DNA of 64,000 nucleotides from Bacteroidales bacterium (GTDB taxonomy: Bacteria; Bacteroidota; Bacteroidia; Bacteroidales; WCHB1-69). Every line of letters begins with the position of its first letter. Position 1 is the first letter of the stretch. This document shows positions 8,008 through 18,300 of this stretch, in pieces. Under the pieces are notes generated by a model. That model made no database searches. It was not told where the DNA came from and worked only from the letters and a program-made list of their open reading frames with translations. The translations under genes were made by a program, and so were the position numbers. The stretch lies in assembly GCA_017525245.1 (NCBI GenBank), contig JAFXTE010000061.1:1-64000 (forward strand). The letters are read 5' to 3'.

Positions 8008-9540
8008 ATGGAAGAGAAAATCCCTTTTTCAGTGTTGTATGAGAATATGCAGGCCATATTGGACAAACCCATGCTCTATTTTGTAGAGATCACCCGTTTT
8101 TCGGCTGGCGGGTTGGGGGCTTGCGCGTATAGCCAGCCGATAACCATCGCCGAACTGGTGCGCTGCTGGCAACATGAAGAATACCAGATTCAATGCCCGA
8201 ATTGCGGCGAGACAGCCTATATCACCCAATGGGCCGGCCATGTGAATGGCGGAGGTTATTGGGAAATCAATGCCTATTGCCCGCACTGTGGGAAGGAACA
8301 CCATTTTCCAAGAGCATTCTCTCCAGCCACCCACCATAAAATACACTGGACTAAAATGAGGAATGTTTTGCAAGAAGAAAGAAACGCAATGAAAGAAATG
8401 GAAAAGAATGCCAAGGACAATATGGTGAAAACTTCCGAACCGACAACTCCTGTCATCACCCTGCTCAACGGCCGCACGCTGCCGTGTTATCCGAGGGTGG
8501 AAATCTCGCCGCGCATCGACAACACGATGAAATTGGATACTACGGGACAGTACCTGCGTGTCGGTCGTAAGAAAACTGTTGAATCGCCGACATCCCCAGA
8601 ATTGGAACAGAGACGTAAACAGGCCAAGAAATTCTTCACCGACCATGCTTTTTTCTTCCTTGACCATCGCGAACAGATTCTCAGCGACAGTCGGATGTTC
8701 CTCGCCCCTGTACCTGTGCAGAACGCTATTGCCTACACAGGTGCCAGCGGTTTCCACCGTCCCACCTTGGGCGTGTACCTCGAATGGTGGATGACGTGCG
8801 TTCCTGCCATTATCGGCCGGTATCGAAAAAACGCATGGCTTGTCTATCACATTGCAGGGAGTCCGCTGTCGGGCAGGAACAGCTGCGGCATTGTCAACCC
8901 GCAGGGGGAGTGCCGGTCGGAAAGTCTTCCCAGTCCGTTCAGTGCCATTTGGAGGTCTTTCGTGGAAGTCAACACACGCTATGACGAGGCCAAGGAGCGT
9001 TATGAAGCTTACTCGTTGGAGGAGGTTGTTGCATTGCTGGAGGCGAACGACCAAGGCGACAGCCTGACCGAAAGGATGGTGTATATCCTTCAGAGGGAGA
9101 ATATCACCCTGCGGCAGGAAATCCAGGAAATTAAAAAGTGCAGTGCACAGAAACTGGAGGACAAAGTTGGGGAGATGGAAAAAATGCGGCTCGCACTTCT
9201 CAAGGAGTACTTTGAAAGCAGGCGCGACGTGTTCGAAGTCTGGTATGCCGACTACTGCAAAAAGCAAGAGGAAGGCAAACGGGAGCTCGACGACCTGAAG
9301 CTGCAACAGAAACAGCTCAAACAGCAGTTGCGCACAGGTGAAATCACGAACAAATTCCACCAACAACAGCTCACCCCACTGAAAAACAGGATAAGCAACG
9401 TGGAATTCAGACTCTCCAATATGGGGGTCATATCACTGTCTCATATCGTTCCCGAAACATACAGAAAGTATCTTTCTCCGGAGGATGTGATTAGTTTCTT
9501 GAATGAAAAGTATCAAAACAATACTCTTGAAATGGAATAA
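8008..9540 (+). CDS. Hypothetical protein with a zinc ribbon and a C-terminal coiled coil
   Basis: The protein has 510 residues. Near residues 71-97 there are two CxxC pairs (CPNC and CPHC) separated by about 24 residues, which should bind one zinc ion. The middle has no motif that I recognise. From about residue 370 the sequence is rich in E, K, Q and L in a heptad-like pattern (EIQEIKKCSAQKLEDKVGEM onward), typical of a coiled coil. There is no signal peptide or membrane segment, so it should be cytosolic. It has its own promoter and a long structured leader. It could be a nucleic-acid-binding or scaffold protein, but nothing in the sequence settles this. Confidence 0.7.
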   Translation: MEEKIPFSVLYENMQAILDKPMLYFVEITRFSAGGLGACAYSQPITIAELVRCWQHEEYQIQCPNCGETAYITQWAGHVNGGGYWEINAYCPHCGKEHHFPRAFSPATHHKIHWTKMRNVLQEERNAMKEMEKNAKDNMVKTSEPTTPVITLLNGRTLPCYPRVEISPRIDNTMKLDTTGQYLRVGRKKTVESPTSPELEQRRKQAKKFFTDHAFFFLDHREQILSDSRMFLAPVPVQNAIAYTGASGFHRPTLGVYLEWWMTCVPAIIGRYRKNAWLVYHIAGSPLSGRNSCGIVNPQGECRSESLPSPFSAIWRSFVEVNTRYDEAKERYEAYSLEEVVALLEANDQGDSLTERMVYILQRENITLRQEIQEIKKCSAQKLEDKVGEMEKMRLALLKEYFESRRDVFEVWYADYCKKQEEGKRELDDLKLQQKQLKQQLRTGEITNKFHQQQLTPLKNRISNVEFRLSNMGVISLSHIVPETYRKYLSPEDVISFLNEKYQNNTLEME

Positions 9541-9995
9541 TCAGACAGTTTTTCGGAGCGTGTCTATCTCCCAGATGGACAGCTTTGGGGTGTTGGAACG
9601 GATGCTGGAGACGTTTGAGAAATATTTACTGCTGATGCGATAATTTTCAGAAAATACTTATAAAAATATGACACACAAGTTGTTGTGGGTAAATGTCGAA
9701 TTTACGATTTGAAATCAATTCCATTTTCCGCACGTCAAGTGCGGTCGCGAAAATTCCCCTTCTATTTTAGAAGGGGTGCCTGAAAGGCAGGGTAGTAATA
9801 TAAAAATATCAGAATTCCTTGTGAAAAAAGACCTTTAACAACGACATTCAAACACAATGTTCACAAATACCAAACAAACAAGGATGGCATCGCGAAGGGG
9901 ATATGATGGGTTACTACTCGTAAAATAACCCGTATCTCAAAAAAACGAACTATTATTGCCGCGTAAAATCAATAACGGAAAAATAGCGATATAAT
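9541..9995 (+). other. Intergenic region of 455 bases without a gene
   Basis: It contains no convincing reading frame. A small hairpin (CCGCAC, GTCAA, GTGCGG at 9728-9744) abuts the family-2 palindromic repeat at 9743-9794. A promoter-like word TATTATTG followed by CCGCG stands about 40 bases before the next gene. Confidence 0.6.
9743..9794 (+). repeat. Intergenic palindromic repeat, family 2, diverged copy
   Basis: It reads GGTCGCGAAAATTCCCCTTC, an A/T loop, GAAGGGG, then TGCCTGAAAGGCAGGG. It has the same order of two hairpins as the copies at 6024-6079 and 35208-35260. Confidence 0.6.
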
Positions 9996-10466
9996 ATGAA
10001 ATTAACAAAGGCATCACAAGAAGAAGCAAAGAAGCAGGTGGCTGAACGGGTTGCTGAACTCCTCAACAAGGCATACAGCGAGCCGAAACTGCTGTTCCAC
10101 ACGGGTGGCACCAAAATGTTTCTGAAAGAAGGGAAACTGCCGGGAGAATCAAAAGAATCTCTGGAACAACTGATCACGAGATATGTGGAGGGATGCGATA
10201 CTTTTCGCAAGCTGAAATGTAAAATGCATGAGGCCAGTAAGCCTTACCTGCGACAAAAAATGGAAAACGGGAAAATGGTCGGATACATCGACTACGACGA
10301 ATGGGAACGGCAGGACAGCGAAGGATGTTGGGGTTACGCCTTGGCCGAACATAACAGTTTCAATGCTATAGATATGATGGAATGGTCCATTGACCTGAAA
10401 ATCGCACAATTATATGCCCAGAAGGGAGTGGAAATACCGCCTGATTCGGATGATGATAAGGTATAA
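9996..10466 (+). CDS. Hypothetical protein, 156 residues
   Basis: It is not recognised. The protein is soluble and charged, with no signal peptide. It starts with an amphipathic helix rich in A, E and K (residues 4-28) and ends in an acidic tail (PPDSDDDKV). A promoter-like TATTATTG word stands upstream and the gene has its own spacing from both neighbours, so it is probably monocistronic. The composition is ordinary for the region, and the frame is clean with a plausible start, which is why it is kept as a gene. Confidence 0.55.
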   Translation: MKLTKASQEEAKKQVAERVAELLNKAYSEPKLLFHTGGTKMFLKEGKLPGESKESLEQLITRYVEGCDTFRKLKCKMHEASKPYLRQKMENGKMVGYIDYDEWERQDSEGCWGYALAEHNSFNAIDMMEWSIDLKIAQLYAQKGVEIPPDSDDDKV

Positions 10467-10544
10467 AATGATAAACTTACATGGTCTGATTGTTAACCCG
10501 TTAATAAATTTCAGATTCCCTACCTGCTGGTTCGTATTATTGTG

Positions 10545-10552
10545 TATTTTTG
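10545..10552 (+). promoter_or_regulatory. -7 promoter element for the ATPase gene at 10600
   Basis: TATTTTTG followed by C, 47 bases before the start codon. Confidence 0.6.
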
Positions 10553-10599
10553 CAGCGTGAAACGATTACGAAAAAAGTCGTAACGAAAAAATACGAAGT

Positions 10600-11667
10600 A
10601 TGGAGAACCCTTTTAAGTTTGGCACCATTGTGGAAGAAGAGTACTTCACCGACAGGGTGGAGGAGGTAGCGTATATCTGCCAGTTTGTGAAAAGCGCTAA
10701 TCATCTGGTTCTGATCAGCCCGAGGCGATTCGGCAAGAGCAGCGTAGTTACGAAAGCGGTGAAGCTGACGGGGCGTAAGTTCATGACGGTGAATTTGCAG
10801 CAGGTGACATCGGTTGCGGATTTGTCTGCAAAGCTCTTGAAGGAATTCTTCAAAGTTCACCCACTGGAGCGGGTTCGCCATCTCATCACGCATTTCCGAA
10901 TCATCCCGACAGTATCCACAAACCCTGTGACGGGAACGATGGATGTTTCATTCCAGCCTGGAGTGGATGGTGCGGTGCTGCTGGAGGATGTGCTGACATT
11001 GGTTGAAAGGGCGCATTCGGAGAAGAACAGAATCATTGTCGTGTTGGACGAATTCCAGGAAATCCGCGAAATAGCACCGCGACTGGATCGGCAGCTCCGC
11101 TCCATCATGCAGGAGCAGAAGCACATAAACTACATTCTGCTTGGGAGTCAGGAAAGTATGATGACAGATATCTTTGAAAACAAAAAGTCACCATTTTACC
11201 ATTTTGGCGAGCTGATGCGGTTGAGCAAGTTGCCGCGCGAGGATTTCCACCGTTATTTGTCGGAGCGCTTGGCCGGTTGTTTCAAAGGGAGAGAGAATGC
11301 CTTGGCGGACAGTATATTGGACTATACGGGATGTCATCCATATTATTCGCAGCAGTTGGCGGCGAATGTGTGGCAGGTGGGGGTGCTGCAACCCGAAAAG
11401 GAGGATCCCATTGCGGCAGCCATCGACCATATTGTGAAAGCCCACGGACTGGACTACGAGCGTCTTTGGATGAATTTCAATCGGACGAACAAGTGGATTT
11501 TGCAGCATTTGGCCACAGGCAGCCCGTTACAATCGCGCGAGTACCCGACGAGCACAGTATATAGCGCCCTGAAACGCCTGCAAAAGGACGGTTATGTGAT
11601 TTATTCGGATCGTTATGAATTGGAGGATCCGTTTTTCAGGCAATGGATTGTGGAGGCGATGCAGTAG
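10600..11667 (+). CDS. Archaeal-type P-loop ATPase (ATPase_2 / STAND-like)
   Basis: The protein has 355 residues. The Walker A motif is in LISPRRFGKSS (about residues 38-48). The Walker B motif is in IIVVLDEFQEI (about 145-155), followed by a sensor-like LLGSQES. The C-terminal part (about 290-355) looks like a winged helix (STVYSALKRLQKDGYVIY). The set is typical of the archaeal ATPase family (PF01637), whose members often occur in mobile or defence contexts and whose role is largely unknown. The start fits MENPFKFG, a common beginning in this family. It has its own promoter, with no partner nuclease beside it. Confidence 0.8.
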   Translation: MENPFKFGTIVEEEYFTDRVEEVAYICQFVKSANHLVLISPRRFGKSSVVTKAVKLTGRKFMTVNLQQVTSVADLSAKLLKEFFKVHPLERVRHLITHFRIIPTVSTNPVTGTMDVSFQPGVDGAVLLEDVLTLVERAHSEKNRIIVVLDEFQEIREIAPRLDRQLRSIMQEQKHINYILLGSQESMMTDIFENKKSPFYHFGELMRLSKLPREDFHRYLSERLAGCFKGRENALADSILDYTGCHPYYSQQLAANVWQVGVLQPEKEDPIAAAIDHIVKAHGLDYERLWMNFNRTNKWILQHLATGSPLQSREYPTSTVYSALKRLQKDGYVIYSDRYELEDPFFRQWIVEAMQ

Positions 11668-12251
11668 GAATTAAAGGCGATTCTTATGCGGTAATACTAC
11701 GCTTTTTTTTCTGGAACAGAGGTTATGTCTGCAGTTTTTTCAGCTAATCATTGTGATTCGCCGTTTCGGGTTTACATCTGGTTTATATTATCACTGAAGT
11801 TTCGCAAGCTCCGGTCATGTAGTTTTAGGGAGGTTTGTTGTTGAACGTAGGAGATTCCGCCAGCTCCCATCGTCACTGGCGGAATGATGCATCTCATACG
11901 GGGTCAAAAGGGGAAAAAGAGCTTGCAAAACTTGAATTACTTAAAATCATTTCGCACACCCTCTCTTTCAAAAACATTTCGTATTATTGCCGCGCCAAAC
12001 CATTTCAGTTTTTAGTATTGCACGATGATGAGTTGTGTCGTCTGTAAAAGCTTTATCCATTGGATGAAAAGCCACAACAAGAGCAAGAACATGATGGAGA
12101 AGCTGGAACGCCGGCTCGTACCGTTGCCACGGCTCTCTACCAGTAATCCTACCTGCTGCGGTGTCAGTCGGTGGGGGAGGATGCGGTTTTGCCACCGCCA
12201 AGTCAGGATTAGTTTGAGATTAGCAGGGAGAGGGCATCTTACAAAAAAATG

Positions 12252-12259
12252 TAATTTTG
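12252..12259 (+). promoter_or_regulatory. -7 promoter element, probably for the LemA-like gene
   Basis: TAATTTTG within the word AAATGTAATTTTGC. The same 14-base word stands before brxA and hipB. It lies about 237 bases before the start codon at 12496, with the tandem repeats in between. Confidence 0.45.
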
Positions 12260-12343
12260 CAACCTGTAACAATAGGCGGAATTTTATCTTTTTTGTTAAA
12301 ATTGTTGCGTTGTATTGAAAAAAACGATATATTTCACGTGTTA

Positions 12344-12480
12344 AGTGAATAGTGAATAGTGATTAGTGAATGGAGAAGCTAATAGCCAAAAGCTAATAGC
12401 TAATAGCCAAAGTCTAGGTTTACGTCTACGTCTAAGTCTATGTCTACGTCTAAGTTTAAGTCAAAAGTCAAAGTCAAATA
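12344..12480 (+). repeat. Three adjacent tandem repeats in one spacer
   Basis: 12344-12371 has four units of AGTGAAT. 12377-12411 has five units alternating AGCTAAT and AGCCAAA. 12424-12480 has about nine units of a six-base GTCTAC/GTCTAA/GTCAAA series. The three sequences are unrelated to one another. Confidence 0.8.
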
Positions 12481-12495
12481 AAAAACAGTATCATT

Positions 12496-13014
12496 ATGTT
12501 AATCATTTTTATTATCATTATCGCGCTTGCCATCCTTATGGTGGCCATGTATTTCAGTTTCAACAACCGCGAGGTGGCGCTGCGCAAGGAGGCGGAGGCC
12601 CAGGAGGGGAAAATCACCTCCGTACACGACACCATGTGGAAAATCATCAAGGAGAAGGCCGGGGTGGCCGAAAAGTATCGGGAGACCTTTGAGAAAATCT
12701 ATCCCGAGCTCATCTCCGGACGCTATCGTGATGCCGGATCCGCCACGATGAAATGGATTCAGGAGTCCAATCCCGATTTCGACACCTCCCTCTACAATAG
12801 TTTGATGCAAAGTATTGAGGTACAGCGTGTCAGTTTTAGCAACGCCCAGCAACGAATGCTCGACATTATCCGTGAGCGCGAGACGCTAATCAACTCCATG
12901 CCGCAAGGCTGGTTTATCCGTAACAAGCAGCCGATAGACTATGTCGTCATTGCATCGGACGCCACCAATGAGGTTATGCGCACACGTGTCGATAACGAAA
13001 CCTTAACTCTTTAA
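12496..13014 (+). CDS. LemA-like membrane-anchored protein
   Basis: The protein has 172 residues, with one N-terminal membrane segment (about 2-20) followed by a helical soluble domain. The segment from about 100 to 140 (IEVQRVSFSNAQQRMLDII, then a PQGWF word) has the order seen in the LemA family, in which a helical bundle follows one membrane anchor. The membership is distant and rests on this pattern. It lies 23 bases before a larger membrane protein on the same strand, so both are probably made together and may form a complex in the inner membrane. Confidence 0.6.
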   Translation: MLIIFIIIIALAILMVAMYFSFNNREVALRKEAEAQEGKITSVHDTMWKIIKEKAGVAEKYRETFEKIYPELISGRYRDAGSATMKWIQESNPDFDTSLYNSLMQSIEVQRVSFSNAQQRMLDIIRERETLINSMPQGWFIRNKQPIDYVVIASDATNEVMRTRVDNETLTL

Positions 13015-13037
13015 TGTCCTGAGAACCAGATACTGTC

Positions 13038-14132
13038 ATGTATATATTTGCTTTTGCCCTTCCGTTGGTGGCTTTCGCCGCCGCCATGCTGTGTGGCGCC
13101 GATGTTGAATACTGGTGGGCTTACCTGCTTGTCACTGCGGCCGCCGAGGGACTGCTTTACCTTGTCTTTTTCTTCGCAACGAGGTCCAAGGAGTATTTGA
13201 GCGGTTATGTCACGAGCGTCATCCACCATTTTGCCTGGGTGGAGCGCAAAGAGGTGAAAGAAACAGTATATGGTGCGAATGGGAAAACCTATACGGTCAA
13301 GACGAAGTATGTTAACCATCCTGATGAGTATTTTTGGGAATTTAACACCGGACTGAAAGCGCAAATTGATTCAGGATTGTTCTACCAAATGTGCCAGCAA
13401 TGGGGTACGGGAACGGAATTGATCCGAGTGTATCATTCCCACTGCGTTGAAGGCGGTGACGGCGAAGTCTGCTACTGGGACGGCGACGAGTATAATACCC
13501 AGACCGTCACTTACACCCACCGTTATCGCAATTCGGTCAAAAACTCCCACTCTGTTTTCCGGGGACAGCGCGTCAGTCGTGCCGAGGCGAAGTGTTTGGG
13601 CCTGTTTGAATATCCTGCCATTTCGGGCTTTGAGCAGCCTGTCTTGCTGGTGTCACCGGGTCTAGATTACGCGGGCGATTTGGACGAGGCCAATGCTGAG
13701 TTGCAGATACTCAACGCTTTTTGCGGCTCTGCGAAACAGATTCACGTGTTCGTCTTGCTCTTCCCAGCCGCCGCTGGTGTTGAAATTGCTTTGAAACAGC
13801 GCGATTACTGGGAAGGCTGCAACAAGAACGAGTTTGTCGTCTGTCTTGGCATGAACGGCGATAGGGTAGAGTGGTGCCAGACGTTGAGTTGGATGGACGA
13901 GCCTGTGTTGGACCTGGAGGTCAAGGACTACTTCCTCCACCACGCCCAGCCGCAAATGGACGAGTTTGTCCGCTGGCTGCGAAACCATCTCGATTTGTGG
14001 AAACGCAAAGAGTTCGAGGATTTCAAGTACCTCGGGTGGACCATGTCACATAGGGGCTCCGTCCTCTTCTGGGTGTCGGCGCTGCTGCTGTCGCTTGTGG
14101 CGTTCTTGTGCGATATCGCAATAGGAGGGTGA
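13038..14132 (+). CDS. Hypothetical membrane protein downstream of the LemA-like gene
   Basis: The protein has 364 residues. Two membrane segments are at the N-terminus (about 3-20 and 27-50) and one is at the C-terminus (about 342-360). The central 290 residues are soluble and rich in aromatic residues, with no motif that I recognise. It could form the partner of the LemA-like protein, because LemA proteins are often encoded beside larger membrane proteins. That is inference from position only. Confidence 0.6.
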   Translation: MYIFAFALPLVAFAAAMLCGADVEYWWAYLLVTAAAEGLLYLVFFFATRSKEYLSGYVTSVIHHFAWVERKEVKETVYGANGKTYTVKTKYVNHPDEYFWEFNTGLKAQIDSGLFYQMCQQWGTGTELIRVYHSHCVEGGDGEVCYWDGDEYNTQTVTYTHRYRNSVKNSHSVFRGQRVSRAEAKCLGLFEYPAISGFEQPVLLVSPGLDYAGDLDEANAELQILNAFCGSAKQIHVFVLLFPAAAGVEIALKQRDYWEGCNKNEFVVCLGMNGDRVEWCQTLSWMDEPVLDLEVKDYFLHHAQPQMDEFVRWLRNHLDLWKRKEFEDFKYLGWTMSHRGSVLFWVSALLLSLVAFLCDIAIGG

Positions 14133-14203
14133 ACCAAATTACTCCGATTGACAAATTTGTAATTACGATTATTTTAACAGAAAAAACTAAAAACCTATAA
14201 ACA

Positions 14204-15370
14204 GTGAAAATACTACATACCAGCGACTGGCATTTGGGGCACGTGCTCTACGGCTATGATCGCACAGACGAACAGCAGAACATGCTGGACCAGATGGTGA
14301 AGATTGTGGAAAAGCAGAAACCGGATGTGTTTCTGTTGTGCGGGGACGTCTATCACACGTCGCAACCGTCAGCTGCCGTGCAGACTATGCTCACGGACGG
14401 CATGGTGAACATTCATAACGCGCATCCTCAAATGAAGATTGTGATGACCGCCGGCAACCACGACAGCGGCACGAAGCATGAGATTTTCCGGACTCCTTGG
14501 CGGGCACTCGGTGTGTATGCCATCGGACAGTTAGAGAAGGAGAACATGGACGAGCATATCATCGAAGTTCCGGAAAAGGGCTATGTGATAGCAGTGCCGT
14601 ATGCGAATGAGCGGAATATCCCCGACGGTTTTTTCCAGCAGCTGCTCGACAGGGTGGCGGAAAGGAATTCGGAAGGGTTGCCCGTGGTGCTGACCGCCCA
14701 TACGACCGTGAAGGGCTGTGACTTTACGGGACATGACCACGCATCGGAATATTCCGTCGGAGGCATAGACTCGTTCGAACTGGAACAGATGGGCGACGGC
14801 TACGACTATTTGGCGTTAGGACACATCCATCACGAGCAGTTTGTGCATAGCGGCAAGCATAATGTGAGATACTGCGGCACCCCGCTGGCTGTCAGTTTTG
14901 ACGAGAGTTTCCCTCATTCCGTCAGCATGGTTGAGATTGAGAAGCATGGCGAAAAACCTGTGGTGGAGAAAATAGAGATTGATAATCCCCGTCCGTTGGT
15001 GACGCTGCCCACCGAGGGCGCGGCGTCTTGGGAGGAGGCAAAAGAACTCTTGGAGAAGTTTCCTGACGATATTCCCGCCTACCTCCGGCTGAACGTGGAG
15101 ATTGATGATTTTCTGCCTGTGGAGGCTAATGAGGAAGCGGCAAGTCTGGCCAAGAGGAAAAAATGCCGGTTCTGCTATATCAATGCGAAGAGAAAGATGG
15201 ACCGCCAGAGCGAGGCTAAGGTGTTGACCGTACAGGAGTTCCAGGAAGAAAATCCTGTTGAGATAGCCAAACGGTATGCTGAATATTCGGGTATCTGCTT
15301 CGATGAGGAGCTGGAGTCGATGTTCAAGGAAGCCATGGCTGTGGTGGCCGAGGATTCACGAAACGATTAA
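14204..15370 (+). CDS. sbcD: SbcD, nuclease subunit of the SbcCD DNA exonuclease
   Basis: The protein has 388 residues and starts at GTG. It is the manganese-dependent phosphoesterase of the SbcCD (bacterial Mre11-Rad50) complex, which opens hairpins and protein-blocked DNA ends. All phosphoesterase motifs are present: DWHLGH near the start, CGDVYH, AGNHDS, LTAHTTVKG and LGHIHHEQ. The gene is 15 bases before sbcC, in the usual order for this operon. It lies just upstream of the BREX operon on the same strand, but a separate promoter drives BREX. Confidence 0.93.
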   Translation: MKILHTSDWHLGHVLYGYDRTDEQQNMLDQMVKIVEKQKPDVFLLCGDVYHTSQPSAAVQTMLTDGMVNIHNAHPQMKIVMTAGNHDSGTKHEIFRTPWRALGVYAIGQLEKENMDEHIIEVPEKGYVIAVPYANERNIPDGFFQQLLDRVAERNSEGLPVVLTAHTTVKGCDFTGHDHASEYSVGGIDSFELEQMGDGYDYLALGHIHHEQFVHSGKHNVRYCGTPLAVSFDESFPHSVSMVEIEKHGEKPVVEKIEIDNPRPLVTLPTEGAASWEEAKELLEKFPDDIPAYLRLNVEIDDFLPVEANEEAASLAKRKKCRFCYINAKRKMDRQSEAKVLTVQEFQEENPVEIAKRYAEYSGICFDEELESMFKEAMAVVAEDSRND

Positions 15371-15385
15371 GAAAGGAGGACAACA

Positions 15386-18300
15386 ATGAAATTACAGAAA
15401 CTGACCATACATAATATAGCATCCATAGAGGATGCCGTCATTGACTTCGAGGCGCAGCCACTGGCAGACAGCGAGGTGTTCCTGATAACGGGCAAAACGG
15501 GCTCGGGAAAATCCACGATTCTGGATGCTATCTGTCTGGCGCTTTTCGCCAATACGCCAAGATTGAAGAGCACCCAGATGGAGGGCAATACGAAAGATGA
15601 AGAGAAGGACATCACGATAAAAGACACTCGTCAGTTAATGAGAAGAAATACCGGCGAAGCATCTGTCACGCTTACCTTTACGGGCAGCAACGGCGTGCAT
15701 TACGAAGCTGCTTGGGCGGTGGCTCGTGCAAGGAAAAAGGCGACGGGAGCACTTCAAGGAAAGTCATGGACCCTGAAAAACCTTGATACCGATTACTCCT
15801 ATAGCAAAGATGTGGAAATCAGACAAGAAATCAAGACCGCCATCGGGCTCGATTTCGACCAGTTTTGTCGAACCACGTTGCTGGCGCAGGGTGAGTTCAC
15901 TCGTTTCTTGAACAGCAATGATGCAAATAAGGCGGAGATTTTGGAGAAGATCACGGGTGTGGATATCTATACGAAAGTGGGGAGTAAGATTTTTGAAGTG
16001 ACCAGTCAAAAGAAACAACTGTGGATTTCTGCTGACGAGAAGGTGAAGGGCACAGAATCGATGAATGATGAAGAAGTTGCGGCCAAAAAGGAAGAATTGG
16101 TCGCTTTAGAAGAGCAGCATAAAGGCGTAATGGCAGCCGGTGGATTGGATAAAACCAAGCTGCAATGGATTAAGACCGATGCGGAACTCGAAAAGAACGT
16201 GGCGACCACTACCGAAGAACATCAAAAAGCAAAGCAAGTGTTAGAAAGTGAAGACTTTCGGAAAAAAGAATTGTTAGTCAATCAATGGAATGCCACCATA
16301 GAGGCTCGGAACTGGTTGATGGCGAAGAACAATGCGGAGAACGAAAAAGTCAAGCAGCAAGAGCTTTTGACGACGTTAGCCTCCGACTTTGTGAATGTGC
16401 TTGGAGGATATGAATTTGCCGACCAAGAGAAGCGGAAGACGGAAGCCGACATCAGGGAGATTGCCGATTATCTTGACGGGGAAAAGGAACGTGCGGCGGT
16501 ATATGAAAACGCACAAACTATTGCCGGATACCTAAACATCATTGTTGAAGGACGCAAAAAGATAGAAACCAACCAAATCAGCATAGAAAAGGATGAAAAA
16601 TCTCTTAATGAAGAACTACAGCCTGCTTTCAATAAGGTGAAGAAGGATGTGGAGGATGCGCAAAAAAACTTTAACGAACAGGAAGCAAATCTTAAAACAC
16701 AGGAAAAAGCTCTGGAAGATCTTCATCTGAACGACTTGAGAAAACAGCGCGATGAGGCAAGAGAGCAGCTGAACAACATCAAAATTGCTGTCGAACGCAT
16801 TAATACGCTGAAAAATGAGAAAGAACGCAGGGAAAAGTCGGCTCAAAGCCTGGAAGGAAAAAGTGCAGAGATTGTGAAGAAACAGGAAGAGTCTGATGCG
16901 TTGAAGCCCCTGGTTCAGGCAGCCGAAGTGAAGAAGGACACCTGCAAAGAAATGCTTGACAAGCAAAAAGACACCATCGACAAGTTTTCCAAGACTCTTC
17001 GTCAGAAACTGCATCTGGGCGACACTTGTCCTATATGCGGGCAAAAAATTGAGAGCGAACTTCCACATGAAGATGAATTGGCCAAACTTGTGGATGGGTT
17101 GAAAAATGCTTTTGAAGAAGCCGAAGCGGATTACACGAAACTGATAAAAGCAAAGGACAAACTGGATGCCGAGATATTGGCTGCTAAGAATTCATATCAA
17201 GCTGAAAAAGAGGTGTTTGAAAAAGATAAATCCGTTGAAATGGCTGCCCAAAAAGCGGTCTCTGCTTGTAAGGTTTGTGGAATTGAAACTGTTGAAGAAT
17301 CATCGCTCCAGACACTTGAAAATCTCCGCCATCAGACCGCTGCGAAGTTGGAAGAAATGGAAAAGCAGATTACCGAAGGCGAAGAAAAGGAAACTAACCT
17401 TAAAATGCAGAGAAAAGCCCTTGAAAAAGTGCGTCAGGATTTGGAGAAATTAAAGAAATCCGAGACCGCTGCCCAAAAAGCCGTTGATGACTGCAAAAAT
17501 AAAATAGCCACTGCTGAAGAGGTTGTGAAATTGAAAAAAGGGGAAATCAAAGATGCAGAAGTGAATGCTGCCTCATACATTACTGGCCAATGGACTGTTG
17601 ACTGGAGCGTTAATCCCGAAGATTTCTCAATCAAACTGAAAGAGCAGGCCGCTGTCTATCAGAATAGTGTCCAGAAGAAAAAAGACCTCGAAGTAAGACT
17701 CTCGAATATTATCGAAGGTTGTCAGGCAATTAACGATGTTATAGAGGACACCAAATCACTGATGCCCGAATGGAAGAACTTTACGGCGAAGGAAATAAAG
17801 AGAGTACCCAATCTTTTGAAAAAAGCCAATGATGTGAAGAGCGATACAACCACTGTTCTTAAGCAGCTGAAACAAGCGGATGAAACGATCAAAGCCAACA
17901 ATCAGCAGCTTGAAACATTCTTGGGCAGTCATGATGGCATTGACATGGAGAGACTGGCTGGATTGAGTGGTTACACTCAGCAGAATATTAAAGTCATTCA
18001 TTTGTCGCTTGATGCAGACCGAAACAAGGTGCTTACCCAGAAAGCTCTTATGGACGATGCCATCAATAATCTTGAAAAACACCGGAAAGCCAAGCCAGAT
18101 TTGAACGAGGAGGACACTGTTGAGGAGTTGGAGGCTCGCATCAAGGGTAATGACAGTGCGTTGTCGGAGATTTCGGAGAAGATGGGTGGTATCAAACAAG
18201 AGTTGAAAGCCAATGAGGAAAAGAAGAGAGAACTTGGTCAACTCATTGAGGATGCCAAAAAGAAAGAAACTGACTACCAGAAGTGGTCGCGGTTGAACCA

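Larger units (their letters stand above)
11668..12495 (+). other. Intergenic region of 828 bases without a supported gene
   Basis: Short reading frames occur on both strands but overlap each other and have no recognisable product. The region holds a perfect 10-bp inverted repeat (ATTCCGCCAG at 11854-11863 and CTGGCGGAAT at 11876-11885, not followed by T). It also has two promoter-like words (TATTATTG at 11982-11989 and TAATTTTG at 12252-12259) and a block of three different tandem repeats (12344-12480). Confidence 0.55.

Noticed and set aside
8029..9366. Open frame of 445 codons on the minus strand across the zinc-ribbon gene
   Set aside because: The plus strand has the promoter, leader and CxxC motifs; the minus frame has none.
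11835..12047. Possible tRNA or small RNA around the perfect 10-bp inverted repeat at 11854-11885
   Set aside because: There is no cloverleaf, no T run and no clear promoter in register; it is only a palindrome.
12012..12318. Overlapping frames of 86 to 97 codons on both strands in the gap before the LemA-like gene
   Set aside because: They exclude each other and none has a recognisable domain; one has a hydrophobic stretch, which is not enough.
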